This document shows, one piece after another, positions 41,013-48,648 of a stretch of DNA of 64,000 nucleotides. The stretch spans positions 186,001 to 250,000 of the forward strand of contig NZ_OY760499.1 of NCBI RefSeq assembly GCF_963663645.1. Direction: 5' to 3'. Source of the DNA: an uncultured Trichococcus sp. (GTDB lineage: Bacteria; Bacillota; Bacilli; Lactobacillales; Aerococcaceae). Position numbers and translations under genes: made by a program. Numbering within the stretch: the stretch's first letter is position 1; each line of letters begins with the position of its first letter. A model generated the notes under the pieces. The model saw only the letters and a program-made list of their open reading frames with translations, searched no databases and was not told the DNA's origin.

Positions 41013-42044
41013 TTAATGGAACACGCAAACGCACTCAGGCGCGTAGACGTCTTTTTGCAGCAACGTCAATTTGCCGGTTTCTGCATCGCGTTCGAACAAA
41101 GTCAGGTTGTCGGAATCCTGATGGGCCACGATCACAAATTGGCCGCTCGGATCCAAGTTGAAGTCACGCGGGATGTTTCCTTCGGTAGGGACGTATTCCA
41201 CCAATGACAATGTTTCGCCGTCTTCAGATACTGCGTAGACAACCAATGAATCATGTCCGCGGTTGGAAGCATAGACATATTTGCCGTCTGCGGAAATGCG
41301 GATAGCCGCGCCGCCGTTGAAACCGGTATGCTCTTCAGGGATAGTCGTGATGACTTGCAATAATGAGAAAGTGCCTGCTGTTGCATCATAGGCAAGAACT
41401 TCTACATCGCTGCTCAATTCTCCGAACATGTAAGCCACTTTGCCGTTCGGATGGAAAACCAAGTGACGCGGGCCAGTTCCCGGAGTCGCTTTATAACGGG
41501 CAATTTCCGCTAGTTTGCCTTCATCGGAAACCGTGTAGGTGTAAACTTCGTCGGTACCCAAATCGCAAGCCAACAAGAATTTCTTGTCCGGGGAAAGCGC
41601 GCTGTAGTGCACATGCGGGATAGTTTGGTTTTCATGGATGCTTGAACCTTCGTGTTGCGCACGGTCAGTCATCGTGAATGAGCCGTCAGCGTTCTCTTTG
41701 TAGACGGTCAAGTATCCGCCGTGGTAATTGGCAGTGAATATCAATTTTTTGTCTTCGTCGAAGTAGATATAGCAAGGCGCAGATCCTTCAGCAGAAATTT
41801 CGGCCACCTTGTCGTAGGTTCCGTTTTCATTTTTCTTGAAAGAAGTGATGCCGCCGCCTTCGTCCGTTTTGGAAATCGCGTACAGCGTTTCTTTGTCCGC
41901 AGATAAGTCCAGGTAAGTAGGGCTGTCGACTTCCGCAATCAAGCGATAATCACGCAATTCTTTTTTATCGGTGTCCAAAATGATTTGATGAACCCCTTTA
42001 CTTTCTCTTTTCGTGTAAGAGCCAAGATATAAAACTTGTTCCAT
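41013..42044 (-). CDS. lactonase family protein (6-phosphogluconolactonase type, beta-propeller)
   Basis: The 343-residue cytoplasmic protein forms a seven-bladed propeller of the Pgl/YkgB type. Blade motifs repeat: SADKETLYAISK, DEDKKLIFTANYHGGYL, SPDKKFLLACDLGTDEV, HPNGKVAYMFGEL, SADGKYVYASNRGHDSL and DPSGQFVIVAHQDSDN. It likely hydrolyses 6-phosphogluconolactone for the pentose phosphate path or removes damaged lactones. Single gene with own terminator; the AGGAGG lies seven bases before the ATG. Confidence 0.9.
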   Translation of the reverse strand: MEQVLYLGSYTKRESKGVHQIILDTDKKELRDYRLIAEVDSPTYLDLSADKETLYAISKTDEGGGITSFKKNENGTYDKVAEISAEGSAPCYIYFDEDKKLIFTANYHGGYLTVYKENADGSFTMTDRAQHEGSSIHENQTIPHVHYSALSPDKKFLLACDLGTDEVYTYTVSDEGKLAEIARYKATPGTGPRHLVFHPNGKVAYMFGELSSDVEVLAYDATAGTFSLLQVITTIPEEHTGFNGGAAIRISADGKYVYASNRGHDSLVVYAVSEDGETLSLVEYVPTEGNIPRDFNLDPSGQFVIVAHQDSDNLTLFERDAETGKLTLLQKDVYAPECVCVFH

Positions 42045-42217
42045 CCAAAGACCTCCTAAATATTATGATAATTCCATTATAACAAACGCCCTTCACAATT
42101 ACAGGAAAAAAACTCGGAAAGCAAATAAAGTTGGGTTAAACGGCATAATCAATGGTTTGCCAAAAAAACTGTGATAAAATAGAAATTGTAAAAAGTGTTT
42201 GAAAAGGGGATAGGTAA

Positions 42218-42577
42218 ATGCAAAGCAAAGTAATTCAAATTGGGGAAAAAGCAATAGATATAAAGGAACCGATGATCATCCTGTTCGATGACAGCGCAAC
42301 GGAACCATTGCAGGAGGTTTCCGTCATCCAACGTTTTGTGGAGCCGCAGGAATGGTTTGAACTGGAGGACGGGGACCGGATTTTGTTTGACGATCAGGAG
42401 TACCGCATATCCTATGTCGGTACGCATGTCCTAAAAAATCTGCAGTCGCTTGGCCACACGACCATGATCTTCAATAGTTGGGATGAAGAACGCTTGGAAA
42501 CAAGCATCTATTTGACTCCTCACATTTTGCCGACAATAACGGACGGCTCCACCATTACTTATAAGAAGAAAGATTGA
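42218..42577 (+). CDS. PTS glucitol/sorbitol-type EIIA-like protein lacking the phospho-histidine
   Basis: The 119-residue protein aligns over its full length to EIIA(Gut): VIQIGEKAIDI, MIILFDDSATEPLQE, DDQEYRISYVGTHVLKNLQSLGHTTMIF. In active EIIA(Gut) the phosphorylated His lies in a [C/F]-I-H motif (CFIHCHG in E. coli SrlB). Here the aligned segment is SVIQRF, with Gln at the His position, so phosphotransfer appears impossible. No IIB/IIC(Gut) gene is near. Its stop overlaps the upstream region of an AI-2E family permease gene, suggesting a structural or regulatory role for that operon. Function is unknown. Confidence 0.85.
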   Translation: MQSKVIQIGEKAIDIKEPMIILFDDSATEPLQEVSVIQRFVEPQEWFELEDGDRILFDDQEYRISYVGTHVLKNLQSLGHTTMIFNSWDEERLETSIYLTPHILPTITDGSTITYKKKD

Positions 42578-42588
42578 AGGTGAGTCAA

Positions 42589-43788
42589 ATGGAAAGAGCT
42601 CCGCGTAGAGGAACGAAATCCGGGAATCGTTTGTCGTGGTTCGAAAAATGGTTTCTGAACAACAAGTTCGTGACTGTTCTTCTGATCACCTTGCTGATTC
42701 TCCTGATTGTTTTGGTGTTTTCAAAAATATCCTATCTTTTGGGACCAGTTGGCAGCTTCTTCAGCGTCATTGGTTTTCCGCTGATAATGGCGGGTATTTT
42801 CTTTTACATGCTGAATCCCTTGGTAACGCTGATGGAAAAGAGGGGAATCAAACGATTTGTCGGGATTTGGATCGCATTCGTGCTGGTGCTGTTGCTAATG
42901 ATCTGGGGCTTTGCGATTTTGATTCCGATCATCCGCGATCAGACGATCGGCATCATCGCTGAATTTCCTAGTTATTGGCGGGCAATCGAAAGCATGACGA
43001 TTGAATTGGTCAATTACGATTGGTTCACTTCATTGCAGGAACAGATAAGCGAAATCAATGCGGACATCTTTAACACTGTTTCCGAGAAGCTGAACGAAGT
43101 CTTGTCGAATACAGTCAGCGGATTGGGTAGCGTCGTAGGACTTTTGACGAATGCGTTTGTGGGAATCGTCACGATGCCTATCATTTTATATTATTTGCTG
43201 AAAGAAGGGGATAAGCTGCCGCTGAGTTTTCTGCAATTCTTCCCCACAAATCTGCGGGAGTCGATCGGTGATCTGTTGAAGAAAATCAACACGCAGATCA
43301 GCCAATACGTGCGCGGGCAGATAATAGTCGCCTTTTTTGTCGGACTGATGTTCGTCATCGGCTACGCCATCGTCGGAATGAAGTTCGGCATCGTCCTGGG
43401 GATACTCGCAGGTTTCCTGAACATCATCCCGTACATGGGGTCCTTCATTGCGATGATACCAGCGGTGATCGTTGCGATTGTGGATTCACCGCTGATGCTG
43501 GCAAAAGTGCTGCTGGTTTTCTCGATCGAGCAGTTCATCGAAGGCCGCGTCATTTCGCCGCAGGTACTTGGCAGCAATCTCGAGGTCCACCCGGTCACGA
43601 TCATCTTCGTATTGCTCACGGCAGGAAAACTGTTCGGCCTGACCGGTTTTATCTTGGGGATTCCCGGTTATGCTGTCCTTAAGGTTCTTTTCATGCATAT
43701 TTTTGAGTGGTACAAGGAAATTTCCGGCTTGTATTTGGATGAACTTGAAGTCGAGGAAGAACCGGACGAGGATTATCCTCAAGAATAA
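42589..43788 (+). CDS. AI-2E family transporter (PerM/YdiK-like permease)
   Basis: The ATG 42589 follows AAGGTGAG; an in-frame TTG 15 bases earlier precedes that site. The 399-residue protein has eight or so membrane segments, with two near the N-terminus (FVTVLLITLLILLIVLVF and FFSVIGFPLIMAGIFFYML) and a long amphipathic periplasmic part (about 110-175). The conserved C-terminal block GQIIVAFFVGLMFVIGY, PYMGSFIAMIPAVIVAIVDS and PQVLGSNLEVHPVTIIF follows. Acidic C-terminus. Family members export AI-2 or exchange Na+/H+; which applies is unknown. Cotranscribed with the IIA(Gut)-like gene. Confidence 0.88.
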   Translation: MERAPRRGTKSGNRLSWFEKWFLNNKFVTVLLITLLILLIVLVFSKISYLLGPVGSFFSVIGFPLIMAGIFFYMLNPLVTLMEKRGIKRFVGIWIAFVLVLLLMIWGFAILIPIIRDQTIGIIAEFPSYWRAIESMTIELVNYDWFTSLQEQISEINADIFNTVSEKLNEVLSNTVSGLGSVVGLLTNAFVGIVTMPIILYYLLKEGDKLPLSFLQFFPTNLRESIGDLLKKINTQISQYVRGQIIVAFFVGLMFVIGYAIVGMKFGIVLGILAGFLNIIPYMGSFIAMIPAVIVAIVDSPLMLAKVLLVFSIEQFIEGRVISPQVLGSNLEVHPVTIIFVLLTAGKLFGLTGFILGIPGYAVLKVLFMHIFEWYKEISGLYLDELEVEEEPDEDYPQE

Positions 43789-43813
43789 TCGAAACGAAAA
43801 GGGGTAATGTTAG

Positions 43814-44854
43814 ATGAACAAAAAGAGATGGATTGCGGTCGCAATCGCGCTTATGCTTTTCATGGCATCACTCGGCTCGCAATTCCTGTCGTCCCGTTTG
43901 GCTGGTCAAACGGAGGATTCCCTCAGCCAACTTACCGGAAACCTGATTCCCGGAACGAGCTTGCAGGAAAATGTTCTGGAAAGCGGTGATGCCGACAGCC
44001 GGATTGCAGTTCTGCATATCGAAGGCATCATCCAATCAGGGGCGGGCAGTATTCTGACGGACGGTTCCAGCTATGATCACGACCTTTTTTTGGAGCAACT
44101 GCAGGCCATCGAAGAGGATGACACGGTAAAAGGAATCTTCCTGATAGTCGACAGCCCCGGTGGCGGAGTGTATGAAAGCGCGGAGGCGCACGATAAGTTG
44201 TATCGCATCGCCGCTGAAAAGGAAATTCCGGTTTACGCATCGATGCAAGGGACGGCTGCCAGCGGAGGCTATTACATCTCCGCGGGTGCGGACAAGATTT
44301 ATGCCACTGCTGAAACGACAACCGGTTCGATCGGTGTCATCATGCAAGCAATCGAGTACTCCGGCCTTCTTGAAAAATTGGGGATCGAATACAATACAAT
44401 CAAGTCAGGCAGCCTCAAGGACATCGGGTCGCCGGATCGGGATATGACGGAGGAAGAACGTGCGTTGCTTCAGGCTTACGTCGATGAGGCGTATCAGCGT
44501 TTCGTCACCGTCGTTTCAGCGGGAAGGGACATGCCGGAAGAAGAGGTCCGCGCTGTTGCGAACGGCATGATTTATTCCGGTACCCAAGCCCAAGCGCTTG
44601 GATTGGTGGATGAGATAGCCTACACGGACGATGCGTTGAAAGCGATGCAAGCAGCTTACGACCTGGATGATGCGGAAGTGTTCGACTACACTTCGACACC
44701 TGGCTTGTTTTCCGATTTTTCTTGGTTTTTCGCTCAGGCCGCGGCCAAACTGACAAGCCAGGATAACCAGACGCTTACTGAACTTCAGTTGCTCCGTGAT
44801 ACTTTTGGGACAACCGCCGCTCCGAGATTGCTTTATCTCTACGGAGGTGAGTGA
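43814..44854 (+). CDS. sppA: signal peptide peptidase SppA (S49 family)
   Basis: Membrane-anchored serine protease that digests cleaved signal peptides. The 346-residue protein has one N-terminal membrane helix (RWIAVAIALMLFMASLGS). The protease domain carries AVLHIEGIIQSGAG near residue 65, VDSPGGGVYES near residue 113, the nucleophile Ser in GTAASGGYYISAGADK near residue 150 and the general-base Lys in IKSGSLKDIGSPDR near residue 199. Length fits the short Gram-positive form. Its TGA overlaps the start region of the RDD gene, so the two are coupled. Confidence 0.93.
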   Translation: MNKKRWIAVAIALMLFMASLGSQFLSSRLAGQTEDSLSQLTGNLIPGTSLQENVLESGDADSRIAVLHIEGIIQSGAGSILTDGSSYDHDLFLEQLQAIEEDDTVKGIFLIVDSPGGGVYESAEAHDKLYRIAAEKEIPVYASMQGTAASGGYYISAGADKIYATAETTTGSIGVIMQAIEYSGLLEKLGIEYNTIKSGSLKDIGSPDRDMTEEERALLQAYVDEAYQRFVTVVSAGRDMPEEEVRAVANGMIYSGTQAQALGLVDEIAYTDDALKAMQAAYDLDDAEVFDYTSTPGLFSDFSWFFAQAAAKLTSQDNQTLTELQLLRDTFGTTAAPRLLYLYGGE

Positions 44855-45420
44855 TGATGGAAGAGCAAATCACTTCGCATGAAGAACGATTGGAAGAAAT
44901 CCGGAAAAAGAAAGCCGACTGGGAGGAAGCCGCGCGGTTTTCCGACCAACAGGAACGCCCGTTTCACCGTTATCCGGATTACGTTTTCGCCGGTTTTTGG
45001 ATCCGGCTCTTTGCCTATCTTGCCGATCTGCTGATTGTGCAGGCTTTGATGGGGATCCTGATCAAGCCGATCTTCGCTTTGGGCGGCCTCAGTATGCAAG
45101 GGAACAATATTTTTACCTTGTACGGCTTTATTCAACTGCTGATCTTTGTCGGGTATTTCATATTGACGACGAAATATACGAACGGCCAAACACTCGGGAA
45201 AATGATTTTCGGCATCCGTGTCGTCTGCTTCAAAGAAGAAAAACTCAGTTGGCAGACCATCCTGATCCGCGAGGGCATCGGCCGCTACATCGGCAAAACC
45301 GTGGCTGCAATCTATCTGGTCGCTGCTTTCCAAAACAAGAAACAACATCCGATCGATATGCTTTGCGATACATCAGTCGTGACGGAAAACAGCGTCAGGG
45401 CTCTGCAAGAAGGTTACTAG
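44854..45420 (+). CDS. RDD-family membrane protein
   Basis: The 188-residue protein has a charged N-terminal coil (HEERLEEIRKKKADWEEA) followed by the RDD domain: FAGFWIRLFAYLADLLIVQ with the Arg-Asp pair, IQLLIFVGYFILTTKYTNGQTLGKMIFGIRVV and REGIGRYIGKTVAAIYLV. Two ATGs (44854, 44857) follow GGAGGTGA at six and nine bases; either may be used. RDD next to SppA is a common Firmicute pairing (SppA-YteJ). In B. subtilis YteJ limits SppA activity, a likely role here by analogy. Confidence 0.87.
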   Translation: MMEEQITSHEERLEEIRKKKADWEEAARFSDQQERPFHRYPDYVFAGFWIRLFAYLADLLIVQALMGILIKPIFALGGLSMQGNNIFTLYGFIQLLIFVGYFILTTKYTNGQTLGKMIFGIRVVCFKEEKLSWQTILIREGIGRYIGKTVAAIYLVAAFQNKKQHPIDMLCDTSVVTENSVRALQEGY

Positions 45421-45437
45421 AGATAACAAATGTGGGG

Positions 45438-45483
45438 AAAAACGGCGTGCAATCGGTGGTTATCGGTCGCACGCCGTTTTTTG
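45438..45483 (+). terminator. terminator of sppA-RDD unit
   Basis: AAAACGGCGTGC pairs with GCACGCCGTTTT, followed by TT, around an 18-base loop with its own partial pairing. Confidence 0.88.
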
Positions 45484-45547
45484 TGTTGTGCAAATCTGGT
45501 TGGTTTGGGTATGTGGGGCGGAGGAGAGAGTGAATACTAGTGTGGAA

Positions 45548-45680
45548 CTCCGGCGAGGCCTTCGTTCACCGAAGAAGCGCGGTAAAATGCAGCTTGTCCT
45601 CCGGGGAGGCCCTGCTCATCGGAGGTCAGATATGAATGTTAATCTGTCCTCCGGCGAAGCATGCGTTAACCGGAGGAGGA
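45548..45680 (+). repeat. hairpin array at ~51-bp spacing (CTCCGGCGA family)
   Basis: Units beginning CTCCGG start at 45548, 45599 and 45649 (steps 51 and 50). Unit 2 pairs CCTCCGGGGAG with CATCGGAGG and unit 3 pairs CCTCCGG with CCGGAGG. The core matches the array at 21010. It occupies most of the 45484-45720 gap before the GntR promoter. Confidence 0.75.
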
Positions 45681-45724
45681 GAAACTATCAGTCGACACCC
45701 AAATCCAGTAAGACATTTTCCCGC

Positions 45725-45763
45725 TTGCAAATCCCTTCGACTGTGTTATACTTGTTATATAAC
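45725..45763 (+). promoter_or_regulatory. GntR operon promoter with palindromic operator
   Basis: TTGCAA (45725-45730), 16-base spacer, TATACT (45747-45752), then the perfect palindrome GTTATATAAC (45754-45763) over the start of transcription. Autoregulation by the YtrA-type GntR is the usual pattern for this family. Confidence 0.65.
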
Positions 45764-45780
45764 GAACAGGAGGTGCGGAT

Positions 45781-46182
45781 ATGTTCATCGAAATTCTTCC
45801 GAACAGCGATACGCCTATTTACACGCAATTGATGTACCAAATCAAAATCGGCATCCTCAAAGGGGAATGGTCATTTGGCGGCGGATTGCCGAGCGTCCGG
45901 AGCTTGGCCGGCGAATTGGGCATCAACATGCATACGGTGAATAAAGCGTATAATCTGTTGGCAGACGAAGGGGTCCTGGTGAAAAACCAAAAAGGCTATT
46001 TCATCAGTGAACGCGCAATGATGGTATCCAATGAGCATACGAAAGCGGCGATGCAGGATAAGCTCAAGGAAATCCTGATCGACAAACAGATTTTTGAGGT
46101 AAATGAAGAAACGTTTAGCGGATGGCTGAATGAAATCGAGAAAGAGTTGGAAGGGGAGGAGAAGGCACATGCTGATCTTTAG
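45781..46182 (+). CDS. GntR-family regulator, YtrA subfamily
   Basis: The 133-residue protein has a GntR winged helix (PIYTQLMYQIKIGILKGEW, LPSVRSLAGELGINMHTVNKAY, EGVLVKNQKGYFISE, residues 10-75) and a short helical tail instead of a large effector domain, which defines YtrA. AGGAGG lies seven bases before the ATG. It overlaps the following DUF1648 gene by 14 bases, so it probably controls this pair in response to an envelope-active signal, by analogy with YtrA systems. Confidence 0.88.
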   Translation: MFIEILPNSDTPIYTQLMYQIKIGILKGEWSFGGGLPSVRSLAGELGINMHTVNKAYNLLADEGVLVKNQKGYFISERAMMVSNEHTKAAMQDKLKEILIDKQIFEVNEETFSGWLNEIEKELEGEEKAHADL

Positions 46183-47305
46183 TTGGTTCATGGTGGTTCT
46201 GTTTTTGATTTTGGGGGTCGTCAACGGCATTACGCCATTTTACAGCCGATTGGGTACCCCATTTGGGATTTCGGTTCCGACATCGCATCAGAAGGATCCC
46301 TATGTTGTGAAGCTAAAAAAAACCTACCTTTATCAAAATGTGATCGGGAGTGCCCTGCTTGCTGCGCCAATTTTTTTCCTTCTCCTCTGGGTTGACGATC
46401 AGAAAGTGGAGATGGTCACGAGCATCTATGTAACGGTCGCGATGTTCATCTTCATCTTCCTTTCCTTCCTGCTTTACCTGCATAAACGGAAGCAACTCCG
46501 CAGCTGGAAGGAAGCAAACGGCATCAGAATAGAAGCGAAAAAAGCCAAAATCGTCATCGATACCGCCTATCATAAAGATTTGAAGGTGATTTCCCATTCG
46601 GTCTTCGTATCGGCGCAATTGTTCATCCTTCTGGTGACGGTAGCGGTCACGCTGTATTTCTATGACCAGATACCTGATCGCTTTCCTGTTCACTGGAACA
46701 GTTCGAATGAACCGGATCGGATCGTTGATAAAACGTACGTGAATGTATTTATGCTGCCGGCGATCCAATTGTTGATGATTCCGATGATGTTTTTCAGTCA
46801 CTATTCCTTCATCAAATCGAAACAGAAGATTTCGCCGTATCTGTCCGATCTATCCAGCAAGCAGAGTAAATTATTCCGTCAGGCTTGGTCCTACTATTTC
46901 CTGGTCGTGACGGTGATGACGCAACTCCTGCTGAGCGGTGTCCATTTCTTTTCCTTGTTCTTCGCAGACAAGGGTGCCCAGTGGATCATCGGCATGACGA
47001 TTCCGTTCGTGGTCATCATAGTTGGGTACAGCGTCTATCTGACTTGGAAGTATGGTCAGGGCGGCGAAAAATTATTCCTGAACGAAGCGGGCGAACTGCC
47101 TGATGAAGTGACGGAAACGGACGAAGAGCGATACTGGAAGTGGGGCGTTTGGTATTTCAATCCGGAAGACCCATCGATATTTGTCGAAAAACGCTTCGGC
47201 ATCGGAAGCACGCTGAATATGGCGAGATGGCAATCATGGGCATTCATCGCCGCTCTGTTTGCATTTGTTGTGCTGACGATGGTGCTTTCGTTCGCGATGG
47301 AATAG
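46169..47305 (+). CDS. DUF1648/DUF5808-type integral membrane protein
   Basis: ATG 46169 follows GGAGGAGAAGG inside the gntR end. The 378-residue protein has about eight hydrophobic segments starting MLIFSWFMVVLFLILGVVNG. The DUF1648 signature is in the middle (YFYDQIPDRFPVHWNSSNEPDR near residue 185, where Pro-Val-His-Trp is diagnostic), with a C-terminal DUF5808-like part (YWKWGVWYFNPEDPSIFVEKR near residue 320). It is related to the SdpI/YhgE-like immunity and stress membrane proteins. Partner of the YtrA-type regulator. Its terminator is split by copy 2 of the 287-bp element. Confidence 0.82.
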   Translation: MLIFSWFMVVLFLILGVVNGITPFYSRLGTPFGISVPTSHQKDPYVVKLKKTYLYQNVIGSALLAAPIFFLLLWVDDQKVEMVTSIYVTVAMFIFIFLSFLLYLHKRKQLRSWKEANGIRIEAKKAKIVIDTAYHKDLKVISHSVFVSAQLFILLVTVAVTLYFYDQIPDRFPVHWNSSNEPDRIVDKTYVNVFMLPAIQLLMIPMMFFSHYSFIKSKQKISPYLSDLSSKQSKLFRQAWSYYFLVVTVMTQLLLSGVHFFSLFFADKGAQWIIGMTIPFVVIIVGYSVYLTWKYGQGGEKLFLNEAGELPDEVTETDEERYWKWGVWYFNPEDPSIFVEKRFGIGSTLNMARWQSWAFIAALFAFVVLTMVLSFAME

Positions 47306-47348
47306 GGATCTGTATCAGCAAAGAAAAGAAGGGGCTGCATCATTCCGG

Positions 47349-47634
47349 CAATGTCATTAACTTAAGCAACTTGACAACTGTAAAAAAGCGAGGATGCATG
47401 ATGCATTCTCGCTTTTTTTTGACTGCGGGGCCAAATGGTTGAATGTTCCACAGATATTCGACAATTTCGGTCCGACAGGATGTCAAATTGTCGAAAGTTT
47501 CTCAGCATTCGACAATTTCGGTCCAATCCGGTGTCAAATTGTCGAATCTGCCTCACCTATTCGACAGTTTTGGCCACCGCGCTGAGCATTCCTCCTGCCG
47601 CTTATTTGTAAATAGCCTTAAGTTAATGACATTG
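47349..47634 (+). mobile_element. 286-bp terminator-inserted inverted-repeat element, copy 2
   Basis: Bounded by CAATGTCATTAACTTAAG and its complement, with 10-base flanking repeats ATCATTCCGG and ACCATTCTGG (8 of 10 identical). The flanks rejoin to GGCTGCATCA (47333-47342) and TGGTGCAGCC (47642-47651) plus T5, a perfect terminator for the DUF1648 gene. The internal terminator has 11-base arms GCGAGGATGCA (47388-47398) and TGCATTCTCGC (47402-47412) and a T8 tract, at the upstream end. Internal hairpin units begin TTCGAC at 47457, 47508 and 47560. Confidence 0.88.
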
Positions 47635-47684
47635 ACCATTCTGGTGCAGCCTTTTTAAAATGTTACACGCAGAGTAATACAGGA

Positions 47685-47925
47685 AGTTGTCCGATAAAGC
47701 AGAGGAATCGGACAAGCAGCAAGCGCGTGGTCCTGGAGTTGTCCGATAAAGCAGAGGAATCGGACAAGCAGCAAGCGCGTGATCCTGAAGTTGTCCGATA
47801 AAGCGGAGGAATCGGACAAGCAGCAAGCGTGTGGTCCTGAAGTTGTCCGATAAAGCGGAGGAATCGGACAAGCAGCAAGCGCGTGGTCCTGGAGTTGTCC
47901 GATAAAGCGGAGGAATCGGACAACT
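47685..47925 (+). repeat. five near-identical 52-bp tandem units with internal palindrome
   Basis: Units start at 47685, 47737, 47789, 47841 and 47893, exactly 52 bases apart. They are nearly identical, the last truncated to its palindrome. Each contains AGTTGTCCGAT paired with ATCGGACAA around an 11-base loop; in the last the arms are the perfect AGTTGTCCGAT and ATCGGACAACT. The spacer GCAGCAAGCGCGTGGTCCTG is also conserved. Differences between units are single substitutions, so the amplification is recent. Confidence 0.93.
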
Positions 47926-47939
47926 AGGGCGCTACAGCC

Positions 47940-47973
47940 AAAGAAGAGGAGCTGTCCCATTACAGGGCAGCTC
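47940..47973. terminator. terminator between the 52-bp array and gatD
   Basis: AAAGAAGAGGAGCTGTCCC and GGGCAGCTCCTCTTCTTT pair over 17 bases around a short loop, 13 bases past the gatD stop; it serves the minus-strand murT-gatD unit. Confidence 0.85.
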
Positions 47974-47985
47974 CTCTTCTTTGGT

Positions 47986-48648
47986 TTATTTTTCGCTCTT
48001 TTTGTTGTGTTGGGCAATGGCCAAATCGACGATGCGGTTTGCCAAGTGGATGTTGCGGACCAACAGTGGACCGTGGAAATAGGAACAGAAGACATTTTTG
48101 TAGCGGGCGCCTTCGGTCTTATCTTCACCATTGTTGCCCATGCCTTTTTCGACTTTTCCGAGCGGGCGCATGTTTTCGCCAAGGAAGGTCCGTCCGTTGT
48201 GGTTTTCGAAGCCTTCATAAGTCTCATCGAATTCCTCGCTGCGGATCGTGATGTCGCCGATGAACCGGTTGTTGTCCTGGCTCAGGGTATAGTGGTCCAA
48301 GGCGCTGATGCCGGGAATCTTGTTGCCGGATGCATCCATGTAATAGTGGCCCAACAATTGGTAGCCGCCACAGATGGCCAATACCACGCCATCGTTTTCG
48401 ATATATTGCTTGATTCCTTCTGCTTTAGCCTGAATGTCTTTGGAAACGATGAACTGTTCGTAATCCTGGCCCCCTCCGAAAAAGACGAGGTCATATTTTT
48501 CGGGATCGAACGGTTGGTCCAAACTGATGATTTCCGTTTCGAAATCGACGCCTTTTTCACGGGCACAGTATTGGAGCATCAACAGATTTCCGTTGTCGCC
48601 GTATGTGTTCAAAAGGTTGCCGTACAAGTGGCAAATACGTAGTCGCAT
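47986..48648 (-). CDS. gatD: lipid II isoglutaminyl synthase, glutaminase subunit GatD
   Basis: Releases ammonia from glutamine for amidation of the D-Glu of lipid II by MurT. The 220-residue class I-like amidotransferase has the start LRICHLYGNLLNTYGDNGN, the nucleophile Cys in LAICGGYQLLGHYY near residue 93 and the catalytic His in YFHGPLLVRN near residue 192. It follows murT directly, with the start three bases after its stop, as in other Firmicutes. Confidence 0.94.
   Translation of the reverse strand: MRLRICHLYGNLLNTYGDNGNLLMLQYCAREKGVDFETEIISLDQPFDPEKYDLVFFGGGQDYEQFIVSKDIQAKAEGIKQYIENDGVVLAICGGYQLLGHYYMDASGNKIPGISALDHYTLSQDNNRFIGDITIRSEEFDETYEGFENHNGRTFLGENMRPLGKVEKGMGNNGEDKTEGARYKNVFCSYFHGPLLVRNIHLANRIVDLAIAQHNKKSEK

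Noticed and set aside
47685-47925. Possible CRISPR array (regular repeats)
   Set aside because: The whole 52-bp unit, including what would be spacers, is conserved and contains a hairpin; no cas gene is near. It is a tandem repeat.
47655-48227. Minus-strand frame encoding a repeated SALSDNF peptide
   Set aside because: The repeats are only the 52-bp DNA array read in frame; it overlaps gatD and the terminator and has no ribosome site.
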